In this document: in pieces, positions 31,801 through 41,897 of the stretch
Layout: every line of letters starts with the position of its first letter
Numbering within the stretch: position 1 is the stretch's first letter
Program-made: the position numbers and the translations under genes
The notes under the pieces: generated by a model
Database searches by the model: none
What the model was told of the DNA's origin: nothing
The model's input: only the letters and a program-made list of their open reading frames with translations
Assembly: GCA_007026445.1 (NCBI GenBank)
Contig: VDMD01000113.1
Coordinates: 1-64,000, forward strand
Length of the DNA: 64,000 bases
DNA from: Schizophyllum amplum
Taxonomy: Eukaryota > Basidiomycota > Agaricomycetes > Agaricales > Schizophyllaceae
Direction of reading: 5' to 3'

Positions 31801-34800
31801 TGTGCAGGTGGAGGCGCCCGTTATTCAAGATACAGCCATGTCGCGAGAGCCTTCGACTGCTCCTTCGACTGATAGGACTGCGCACCCTCAGGTGATGCCC
31901 CTCCACCCAGCCAAAGCGATCACGCCCAGTACGAAGACACTAAGCGCGGTCACGCCTTGCGGAGCCAAGAATGCGATGTCGGCTCGAGTGAACGTGGGCG
32001 ACCCAGTGGCGTCCTACGGCGCTGGGTATTCTGCGGGCGGTTCCACATCGTCCGCGGATGCGGCAGATCCGTCTACCAGCATGGCTGGCCCATCTACAGG
32101 CACCACGGAAGCTTTCACAAGTGTTGCCGGTCCTTCTGGTGGCTCAACTGCCCGTCGCACAACGAACGCGCACTCCACGGCCTTTGAATCATACGATGAA
32201 CCAGAGCTCTTCGCTGGATCTGAGGACGAGGAGATCGGAGGTTGTCGGATGAAGGAAGATAAGGGCAAGGGCAAGGCGCGGGCGGACGCCGATATATGTG
32301 TAAAGGAGAACACTGGGAAAGGGAAAAGCAAAGCGGAAGATACGGTAAGCAACGTATCCTCTAAAGGATCTACTTCAGTGTCTTACAGTCCGCATTCACC
32401 CAGGACGAGCTCACCAGCGAGACGGCAGCTCTCCAAATCTCTGCCAAACACCCTGGGCCTAAGAGTGCTGAACCATATCGTGCTGAGAAATCCACGCCCG
32501 CCAACTTGTTTACGTCTGTCGTCCCTCCGAGCTCCAGTACTGCGCCTGGTCGCTCTCATCCGGCACCGACAGGGGGGTCACCCTTCGTTTCCACGACTTG
32601 GGGAAACCCGCGCGGAAAGCGCCCACCTCCACCCCTTCCGAAACGTCGTCGCAGTCCGCCGCACGATCCGCCGCGTCCGGCGCCCTCCGTGCCGTCGGAG
32701 CAATCGAAACCTCTGCATATCGATTTCCGCATGCACAAGAAGCGTCTATCGCGAAGCCCGAAGGATGTTCTCAAGGCGTCTGACATCTGGCGAAACCCAA
32801 GTCCGGGATCTGCGCCTACAGAAGCTTTTCTTTCCCCGCAACTCGACCAGCAGTCGCCGACACCTGTTCCGGATACTCCGGAGGAAGACGATATACCAGA
32901 CGAGCATGTCATCTCAAATGAAGATGGAATGTTGTACGATGCTGCCGTGCCCCACGACGATGCCGGACCACCCGACGACGACGACGACGACATGCCTCAA
33001 CAAGACGCTATACCCGTCGGTGCTGCAGAGGTCAACCACGAGCAAATCATGCAGGACAATATTGCTGAAGCCGCTACCGCGCATTCTATACCTTCGCCAC
33101 TAATCGAACCGCGGACACCAAATTTAGTTTCAGAAGTCAAAACCATCGAGTCCGTCAGTGCATCGGAAGACAGCGATGAGGAAATGCTGCCTGCCGGGCC
33201 GGTTGGGCGAAAGCGCAAGCGCTCCTCAACATCGCCCAGTGGGCGGTCTGACGTCGACGAGACGGCTGAGGGATCTCCCGTCGGGCGCGCTGAGAGCATG
33301 GTACCCGAGGAAAGTGGAAGCGAGCCAGACAGTTCACGCATGACGGACGCAAGTGCTGAGCAGTCTACCTCCGAGGGGCCTTCTGAGGATGAAATGGCTT
33401 TCCAAGCTCCTCGTGTTCGACCTTTCGCTATTGTCAAACACGTTGCTCGCAAGACTACAGGCCGCACTCAACCAGCGGCGTCCAATCCACATTCACATTG
33501 GTCCCCCACGAAGGCATCCGACGTCGTCGCGGCCGAAGGCTCTACGAACACCGCTGGGATCAAGCCCATTAGCCATGTCAAACGTCCGCTGCCTACGAAG
33601 CGAAGGCTATCGGCTCTCCAGAACCCAGGCCTTCGTGGACGAGAGCCATTGTCCACCCAGGATCCTAGGCTAACCCCCTCGAGAAGCACGGCTACGCAGA
33701 AGAATTCCCCCGACACTCGATCTTTGCGCCAGGCCTTGCCTGGTATGATCAAAGACCGGTGCGGCATTGTGGTTCTTTCCAGCTGCGCAGACCTGATTCA
33801 TGTTGTACCGATTACAGATCGCCTACCCCTCTCACCGACGTTACCAGTGCCAGAGAGACGCCGACTTCATCACCGGCACCACCGCCTCGTAAACGTCGCC
33901 GTGTGCAAGTTGAACCTGACGAGACCGATGGTGGTCCCTCGAATCCCATCCTGATTTCGAGCGAGGACGAGGATGATCCGATGGGAGGTACAACGGCACG
34001 GAAGAGTCGAAACTCCGACGATGAGGACGCGGTGCGTAGCCTTTGCATGTGTTACTCAGCAACTCCCTTCCTGAATGATGCCCTTTTGTATACAGGCTAG
34101 CGTTGTTGGACTGCTGACAAGCTCATCCTCGACCGGCGCCGCAGGTGGTGCTGTCAGCGGATTGTCTGACACTGTAGGCAAAGCTGCGGGCGCCGTCAGT
34201 GCAGCAGTTGCCTCGGCCACAAATATGGTTTCCAATGCTGTTCGCGCTGCAGTGAATCTACCGCGGGCGCCGTCTTCTGAAGCTGAGTCGGTCGAAGCAG
34301 CAGCACCATCAGAAGTGTATTCACAGTCGGAGGACGAGCGCGCTGCGCGAGCAAGACGTAATCCGGATCCTTACCGGAGCGCGAGCTCAGACGGCGGTGC
34401 GTTCCGAGAAATTAACTAGATACCTCGTATATTGACCTTTCTTAGAATTTATGGCAGAAAGTAGTAATGCAAGCGATGCCTCCGCCGGCGTACCTTCGCA
34501 AGCTATCGGCCGCCCTCGTCGTAGGCGGAAGAGAGTCAATTATAAGGAGATTCCTCCCTCCGACGGAGAAGCCGAATCACACCATGGTCGTAGTGTATCC
34601 CCACGTGCTGTCTTGCCCGTACGTCTCTGCTCGTTTCTCCAAGATGTCATCTGAGAAGCCTCGTAGATCGCTGCTGCTGCCCGCCCACTACCTCTTCCTT
34701 GCCGACGTCCACCCTTGAGGAGTGAATCATTCTGGGCAGCCATGGATCGGATTCGCCACACACCTCCGCCATACTTCAAAGCAAAGGACATACCGCATAT

Positions 34801-36764
34801 CCTGGAGGACACCGTTAATGCCATGACCGTACGATCACGAAATCAGGTGCGTGAACAGGTTTCCACCCCACGGGGCGCCTGCCCATATTCTACCCCTCTA
34901 TCGATGCAGACTCACGCCATGGGGCCCATCTACTGGAACCTCACGTTCACGCATGCCACCGTCTTTAACGATGTGAGAATCCATTCGAGCTTCGTGCTGC
35001 CTCGTTTCCTATCACAATTGCTCTCACGGGAATCCAAACCACATGAGCACGAAAGGCTAACCAGTGTCACCATAGGATGGGATTCGCTTCATGATGGAAG
35101 AGAGCATCAAGGACGCTGATCGCGAAGAGCGAGGCGTGGGCTTTTGTGCGTGCGTGTTGTCATTGAGAGCTTGCCGTTATTGACCACCCTCCGCAGACGG
35201 CCCTATGCCGCCACCCATAAGGATAACCAACGAAGTAGATGGCGATATAACCCCGCCTTGGGAATTCCACTACTCAAACGTTATGTGGCATGGGAAGCAC
35301 GTCGCGCCACCAAACCGAAAGGACCGCGTCGCATGCCGGTGAGTCTGCATTCGTCGTGTATGTCTTTTCAAAACCGACGAACGGTCTACTAAGGTGCGCT
35401 GGGCAATGCGGTACATACGGGGACTGCGCCTGCCTGAAACTGCAGCGTGAGTGGACGCGATCGTGGGGAACGAAAGACTTCGCCTACGACGCCAACAAGC
35501 GGCTCAAAGAATTCAATCACCCCGTCTTCGAGTGCAACGAGCTATGCGGCTGCGACGATACATGTCGCAATCGCGTGAGTACCCACAAGTTACCCATCCT
35601 GCACGACCTAAGGAACTCCACCAGGTCATCCAGCAAGGGCGGCGCATGCCTCTCACGCTCAGCAAGACCCCAGCCAAGGGGTGGGGCGTATTCAATGGCA
35701 ACAAGCGTATCAAAGCGGGCGAGTTCATTGGCATCTATGCTGGTGAACTCCTCGGGCAAAGGGAGGCCTACAAGCGAGGAAAGTAAGTGTTCATGCCATT
35801 TTGCCTGCGTGTACATAGGCTGATCACGATGCTGTCTGCCTCTTTCTTTCCGATATGATCAGGAAGTACAACCGCTTCGGGCGCACGTATCTGTTTGACC
35901 TCGACTTCTGGTATCTGCAGCGCGAAGACAAAAATCAGCCTGCGCGCCCGCGGAACGGGGGTCAGGATCCGGACAATCCGGATGTCTCGGACCAGCCGAA
36001 GGCGAAGAAGTCGAAGAAGAAGGGACGCCCGAGGAAGCGGCCGCCTTCTGTCGACGAAGGCCCGTCCTCTGCAGACCAGCGTATGTCGTCTGCAGAGGCC
36101 CAAACGAGCGCGCAAGGAGCGGCGGCGAACGGCAAGCCCGTGAAGCCATGGACTCCCGTTTATACGGTGGACGCATACCAGGCTGGCAACGTACGTGTGC
36201 CTCCACTCTCCTATGTCGCGGCAGTGACTGCTTTCCTCCCTTTTGTGGTCACTGACGCCCTTCACCCTCAGTTCACGCGGTTCTTCAATCACTGCTGCGA
36301 TCCCAACCTCCAAGCCGTTGCCGCCTATGTCAACGAGGTACGTCACGTAACCTTATTTCGAATCGCTGTCTGTCGCTGTTGCCTGGATATTTGTGCCGCT
36401 CATTTGATGCTCTTCCTTTGATCATCACATTTCTGCTTGTCACTCATCCCTTCCGTCTGTTCTTCCACTCGCCGGCTTATCCCCCATCCCGCAGGCCAAC
36501 CTCGACAAGCCGCTGCTGACGTTCTTCGCCGCGCGCGACATCCCGCCGCACCAGGAGCTCACATTCTCGTACTCTGGCCCTGACGATGATGGGGAGGATG
36601 GAATGCCGGAGGTGTCCCAGGTGGACGGGGAGACGATCGATTCGGACGAGGTGTACGCGAAGTGCCTGTGTGGGGCGCAGCACTGTACGGGTGAGTGGAA
36701 GGTTGTTTTCGTTGGGTGTCTGTTTACTAACAGCTTTGTAGGGAAGATGTTCAAGACAAGTTGA
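28847..36764 (+). CDS. SUV39/Clr4-type histone H3K9 methyltransferase
   Basis: This is the heterochromatin enzyme that methylates histone H3 lysine 9 with SAM. The C-terminal domain set is clear. Pre-SET cysteines lie in CRCAGQCGTYGDCAC (35,331-35,440) and FECNELCGCDDTCRNR (to 35,574). SET follows with GWGVFNGNKRIKAGEFIGIYAGEL (35,680-35,755), GRTYLFDLDFWYL, RFFNHCCDPNLQ (36,275-36,315) and QELTFSYSGP. Post-SET is KCLCGAQHCTGKMF, stop 36762-36764. Exons 35394-35574, 35625-35782, 35863-36190, 36272-36337, 36495-36690 and 36742-36764 join in frame. Upstream are well over 1,000 mostly disordered residues, with AT-hook-like PKRGRPPK (about 29,215), acidic SUMO-interaction-like runs, and basic GRKS repeats. 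Joins I checked include 29021/29072, 30496/30662, 30852/30960, 32344/32389, 33758/33818, 34031/34096 and 34396/34446. Frame is unresolved near 29,370-29,590 and 34,619-34,715. No chromodomain was recognised. Two genes merged into one model cannot be excluded. Confidence 0.88.
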
Positions 36765-37295
36765 ATTGGTGTGGGGAGAGTTGCAGATTGATGATACGCT
36801 TGGCAGCCCTTGGATCAGACTGTCTCCTGGTTGGATCGGTACAGTACAGACACCCCCTGTCGCGAATCCCCTTGTTCAACTTGTTGTTGCATCGCATCCC
36901 TTTCACACCCCATTATCGTGTTTTACTGACTCTCGAATTCTTGCTGGACGCTCCCTTCTCAGCGTGTTATTTCTGGTCGTAAGTATCGGCCCGTTTGCAA
37001 TTATCATGTTCTGTCCGCCTACTTATGATGTGCATCTTTCCGCCTCATGAGTTTTGAGGCGCCTACAATAAACTTATCTGCCTTCGTGGATCTTACGCTT
37101 GACTGAAATCCACGCTTTGAGACGCTCGCATTGCAGTTGCGAGTAGCGCGACGACGTGTGAAAGGTGTTCGCAGTGCCTCCGCCGGTTTACCTTACGTCG
37201 CCGCACCTTGGTCCTTGGCGCCGCCTACTCGTCCTGTCCTGCTACCCAGCTGCTCATCGCCTTCCACCACTAACTCATCGCCTCCAACTACCCGC
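36765..37295. other. 3' flank of the methyltransferase gene
   Basis: No gene recognised; an AATAAA-like CAATAAAC lies near 37,066. Confidence 0.4.
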
Positions 37296-37320
37296 GGGGG
37301 GGGGGGGGGGGGGGGGGGGG
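37296..37320 (+). repeat. Run of 25 G
   Basis: An uninterrupted homopolymer of 25 guanines after CCCGC. Its true length is doubtful in any assembly. Confidence 0.95.
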
Positions 37321-37532
37321 CATTGTTTTCAAAAACGAGAAGAAAGGGGGGTGGCATATTGGGTCGCCCCACTGCCATGGGGGAAAGGGTCGGGATAGGG
37401 CGGTGGCGACCTGATGGAAGGGGGGAGGTGGACCACCTCGGCGCGTTGCGTCGTTCGCACCTTCTCCGCCGTGGCAGGAGGCGCCTCCCACCCCGCCCGC
37501 CCAACTTATCCTTCTCTAAGGCCCTCTTCATT

Positions 37533-37643
37533 TCATGATTTGACCCTCTTCATGATTTGACTCTCTTCATGATTTGACTCTCTTCATGATCTGACCCTCT
37601 TCATGATTTGACCCTCTTCATGATTTGACCCTCTTCATGATTT
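37533..37643 (+). repeat. 17-bp minisatellite, ~6.5 copies
   Basis: Unit TCATGATTTGACCCTCT with C/T variants. First of a series of unrelated tandem arrays filling the space to 41 kb. Confidence 0.92.
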
Positions 37644-37882
37644 TCAATCAGACATTGATTACAGAACAAAGGAAAGCCTGTGTATCAACCTACCCGTCTG
37701 AACATGCCCCCCATGCCAGCAACCATCGTCAGGCAACTTACCGCGGCTGCATCTTCTGCTGCCGCATCGGGACGCATCGAGCGGCGCGTGCGGGGAAGGT
37801 GAATAAGGGGATGAGAAGGGGGACTGGCGAGGTGCATTCAAAGAGTGAGGAGGGGAGGAGGCGCCCCGGAGAAAGGCGGACG

Positions 37883-38014
37883 GGCATCTAGAGAATGAGA
37901 AGATGGCATCTAGAGAATGAAAAAAATGGCATCTAGAGAATGAAAAAGATGGTATCTAGAGAATGAGAAGATGGTATCTGGAGAATGAGAAGATGGTATC
38001 TGGAGAATGGGAAG
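37883..38014 (+). repeat. 22-23-bp minisatellite, ~6 copies
   Basis: Unit core GGCATCTAGAGAATGAGAAG, later copies with GGTATCTGGAGAATG. Copies vary at A-runs. Confidence 0.9.
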
Positions 38015-38132
38015 ATGAGAGCTGGCACTCCTGGTAGGGTGAGGGGTGGGGTGGGGGCTTAAGTACGGGGAGGAAAGGAAACACGGACGCGCGCATCCCC
38101 AGACTCGGACGCGTCTGCTCGCGTTGACGCCC

Positions 38133-38350
38133 TCTCGACTCACCTCGCAGCCCCCTCGCCTTGCGCCGCAGCCCTCTCGGCTCGTGCTGCAGCCCCCTCG
38201 CCTTGCACCGAAGCCCTCTCAGCCCGCCACGCAGCCCTTCAGGCGACGCCAAAGCACGCGCCCTCCATGCATCCGCTCGTCAGCGCCATTGAACCAGCGC
38301 CCTTCGGACAGGGCCTCCGCCCACGCCCTTCAGGCAGAGCCTCCGCCCAC
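38133..38350 (+). repeat. Degenerate CCCTCTCG / CGCAGCCC array
   Basis: Loose repeats of about 25-30 bp built on GCAGCCCCCTCGCCTTGC, grading into CCCTTCAGGCAGAGCCTCC copies near 38,300. Confidence 0.6.
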
Positions 38351-38487
38351 CCTTGAGGAGGACAGAACGTCAGGACCTTGAGGACGACATAACGTCAGGA
38401 CTGCGAGGAGGACAGGACGTCAGGACCGCGAGGAGGACAGAACGTCAGGACCGCGAGGACGACGAAACGACAGGACCGTGAGGAGGT
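38351..38487 (+). repeat. 25-bp minisatellite, ~5.4 copies
   Basis: Unit core GAGGACAGAACGTCAGGACC; the variable part alternates GAGGAGGAC and GAGGACGAC. Confidence 0.9.
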
Positions 38488-38959
38488 GACCAGTGCCCGT
38501 GCTGTAGTTGTCACTCCGTCGCCTCTTTGCCCTCTTGTCCCCCTCACCCACCCACCCCGTTGGGGCCCGTTCGCGCGTCCTTTACGACCCCCATTTTCTC
38601 CTCATCCCTCCTTCTCCCTCTGCACAGTCTTCCTTTCCGAAACCCACACCAAAATGAGAGAATGAAACCCGGGACCAACAACCTTCCACTCGCAGTTCTC
38701 CCAAATGTGCCATTGACCGCGCTCGCGCGAGCCACGACGACTTCCATGCTGGCGAGCACCGACGTTTCGCGCACGCGGGGGTCCACTAGCGTCTCGCTCT
38801 CGGGGAGCCCGACGAGCTCTGTGCCACGACATACTCCCTGCCGGCAGCGAGCCGCGACGAGCCCCGTACCGACGAGCACCGACGAGCTCCTTGCCGGCGA
38901 GCACCGACGAGCTCACGGCGTCAGATCCGGCGTCTCGCTCTCGGCGAGTCACGACGACC

Positions 38960-39400
38960 TCCGTGCCGACGAAAGACGAAGGCGAAGGCAAAGGCGACGA
39001 GCTCCCAGCCGACGAAAGACGAGGGCAAAGGCGAAAGCGGAGGCGGCTAGGCGCAGGCGATGCGAAGGCACAGGTGACGAAGGCGAAGGCGAAGGTAGAG
39101 GCGAGGCGCAGGCGACAAGCTCCGTACAGGCGAAGGCGGCGAAGGTGAAGGCGGAGGCGAAGGTGAATGCGAAAGTGAAGGCGAAGGCAAAACGCAGGCG
39201 GCGAAGGTGAAGGCGAAGGCGAAGGTAGAGGCGAGGCGCAGGCGAAGGCGAAGGCGCAGGCGAAGGCGCAGGCGAAGGCGAAGGCGCAGGCGGCGAAGGC
39301 GAAGGCACAGGTGGCGAAGGCGGTGGTGGCGAAGGTGGCTGGAGGGATGCGAAGGCGGCTAGGGGCGAGGGATGCGAAGGCGGCTAGGGGGTGCGTTAGT
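38960..39400 (+). repeat. GGCGAA/GGCGCA hexanucleotide array
   Basis: Most regular from about 39,137 to 39,325, with long runs of GGCGAAGGCGAAGGCG. It generates long Gly/Glu/Ala/Lys-rich open frames on both strands that I do not accept as genes. Confidence 0.9.
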
Positions 39401-39494
39401 GACGTGGTAGAGGGGAGGCGAGGGAGGCGACGTGGTTGGGGGACAGGGCTAGCGACGTGGTAGAGGGGAGGCGTTCGATACTTTTTTTATATAT

Positions 39495-39715
39495 TGAGGA
39501 AGGAGGGAGGAGGGCGTAGGAATAGGCGTGAGGAGGAGGGTGTAGCAATAGGGGTGAGGAGGAGGGTGTAGCAATAGGGGTGAGGAAGAGGGTGTAGGAA
39601 TAGGCGTAAGGAAGAGGGTGTAGGAAGAGGGTGTAGGAATAGGCGTAAGGAAGAGGGCGTAGGAATAGGAGGGTGTAGGAATAGGAGGGTGTAGAAATAG
39701 GCGTAACTTTATGGA
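39495..39715 (+). repeat. GGTGTAGGAATAGG-type minisatellite
   Basis: Variable units around GAGGGTGTAGGAATAGGCGT, about 20-27 bp, ten or so copies. Confidence 0.8.
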
Positions 39716-39934
39716 GATAGGCAGAACTACGACTCACCACGGCTACTAAGCACGCTGCACATGCACTTGAAGCTACACACGCTACACTAGAAGCTACCCA
39801 CGCCCTCGAATCTATTACATATGCCCTCAAATCTACACACGCCCTCGAAGTTACCAATCACCACCTATGGTAAACACGCTACACACGCCCTCCAAGCCGT
39901 CCGCGAAGGCTGGCGAGGGATGGACATCAGCGCG

Positions 39935-40215
39935 CGTCCCGTCTCTTCACCCTCACCCTCACCCTCGCCCTCGTCCGCCTCTTCACCCTCACCCTCATCC
40001 TTTCTCTTCAGTGTTCACCCTCTCACCGCCCGCCTCTTCACCCTCGCCCTCGCCCTGTCTCTTTCACCCTCGCCATCGTACCGCGCTAGCCTCTCACCCT
40101 CGCCCTCGCCCTCGCCCGCCTCTTCACCCTCGCGCCGCCTGTCTCTTCAGTGTTCACCCTCGCCCTCTCACCACCGGTCGCCTCTCGCCATCGCACCGCG
40201 CTAGCGTCCCGCCAT
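39935..40215 (+). repeat. CACCCTCGCCCT-type pyrimidine array
   Basis: Hexamer-based CCCTCG/CCCTCA repeats with larger duplicated segments (TCTTCAGTGTTCACCCTC occurs twice, about 40,003 and 40,143). Confidence 0.85.
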
Positions 40216-40392
40216 CGTTCTCACTCACCCTCGCGCTACCCGATGGGGGAAGAGGGTAAGGTCCGGATGCGGAGGGCAAAGTTGGGGAAGAAGAGGGGAC
40301 TACCGGGGACGATGGGGGAAGAATGGGGGAAGACTGGGGCAGAGGGGAGGGCTGGGGAAGGTCGGATGCGGAAGAGCTAGCGAAGGGGGTCG

Positions 40393-40525
40393 TAGTGAAG
40401 GGGGCCATTAGTGAAGGGGAGGCGTCAGTGAAGGGGAGGCGTCAGTGAAGGGGAGGCGTCAGTGAAGGGGCGGCGTCAGTGAAGGGGAGGCGTCAGTGAA
40501 GGGGAGGCGTCAGTGAAGGGGGGCC
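40393..40525 (+). repeat. 17-bp minisatellite, 7-8 copies
   Basis: Unit GTCAGTGAAGGGGAGGC, nearly perfect with one GGGGCGGC variant. Confidence 0.93.
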
Positions 40526-40549
40526 GTTATCGAAGGTCAGATGGGGGAG

Positions 40550-40890
40550 AGACAAGTTGGGAAGGGAAGGAAAGGGAAAGGGGCGAGAGCGGGGAAGCGA
40601 AGGGGAAGGAAAGTGCGAAAAAGAGGAAACAGAGGGAAGGGGAGGGGACGAGTGAGGGGCGAGAGCGGGGAAGGGCAAGGAAAGGGCGAGAGCGGGGAAG
40701 GGCAAGGAAAGAGAAGGGCGAAAAGGGGAAGGGCGAAAAAGAGTTGAGCAAGGGAAGGGGAGGGGACGAGTGAGGGGCGAGAGCGGGGAAGGGCAAGGAA
40801 AGGGCGAGAGCGGGGAAGCGAAGGGGAAGGAAAGCGCAAAAAGAGGAAGGGCAAGGAAAGAGAAGGGCGAAAAAGGAAAGAGAAGGGCAA
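40550..40890 (+). repeat. Purine-only minisatellite region
   Basis: Long-range repeats of GGGCGAGAGCGGGGAAGG and GGGCAAGGAAAG, almost without pyrimidines on this strand over 300 bases. This strand composition favours triplex or R-loop structures (inference). Confidence 0.85.
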
Positions 40891-41897
40891 GGGAACGCCA
40901 CCACCGTCATCTCCAACGGACCACTGACCGTCATGTTGAGTGGGCTGAGCGCCATTACCCACGAGAACACGCAGGTCGAGCCATGGTGAACGCTCGGTCT
41001 ATCCCACGGCGAATGCCCCGTCCACCCTCCCTTTACGCGCCTCGCTTCTCCCCGCTTCCCTTCACGCGAGTCTCCCACCCTCCGAGTTCCCGCGTCCGCC
41101 TCTCCCTCCCACCTTAGACCCCTCCCACCCTTTACCTTTCCCACCCTCCTCGCGTACTTACTCCGTCGCCCCGAGCCCTCTGCGCGCCTCCCCTCCCACC
41201 CTTCACCCACCGCCTCCATTTACGCGTAGCTCTCCTTACCTCCTCCCTTTACGCGTACACGCACGGAGAGCCCGACGTTGATCACGTCGCCTCATCTTCG
41301 CCTCAGACGCACGAGAGCCCGTCCCCCACCCGGCGCTCCCCATGTTCTAGCATGAGACGCTGATCGATGTTGACGCTGGGCGATGTTGACGGGGTCTGGA
41401 AGGAGGTAGGGGTGTAGACGACGTTGACGGAACGGTGGCGTGACAGGGAGGTGGGAGGCGGAGAGGGAAGGGCAAGGGCAAGGGAAGGGGCAGACGGACG
41501 GGAAGGGCAGGCGGGTAAGGGAGCTGGCGGAAGAGGGAGAGGAGGGGGCGGGTTAGGGGCAGGCAGAGGAAGCGGCATGCGATGTAGAGGGAAAGGCACG
41601 GGACAGGCGCAGGCGAGGTGTATGCGGAGTATTGCTTGGTGGTTTCGTGGGGGTGTGGCGGTGGTTTCGTGGGGACGAGAGCCACTGCTGCTGTTCAGTG
41701 TGACCGCCGGAGTGTGCGATTCTCCGCGTTCTTCTCAGGATCACGGAGCCGAATGCAGTAGGAGGCGTGGTGGGAGTGATGGGAACGATGGCAACTGCGG
41801 GGGACGCGTGCATCACGTGATGGGGAGATGGCATAAAAATCGTACGTGTCCGGGTTGTGTTTGCTCGTGCCCGTCGCGTCCAGCAGCAACAAGAGTC
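40891..41897. other. 5' flank of the C9-methyltransferase gene
   Basis: C-rich then G-rich low-complexity DNA. The open frame that runs into the gene from upstream has no ATG before 41,898 and is not coding in my view. Confidence 0.45.

Noticed and set aside
37131..41240. Many open frames rich in Ser/Pro/Arg or Gly/Glu/Lys
   Set aside because: They follow tandem-repeat units and change with repeat phase.
41424..41897. N-terminal extension of the C9-methyltransferase
   Set aside because: No ATG, low-complexity Gly/Arg text, and the family starts near the ATG at 41,898.
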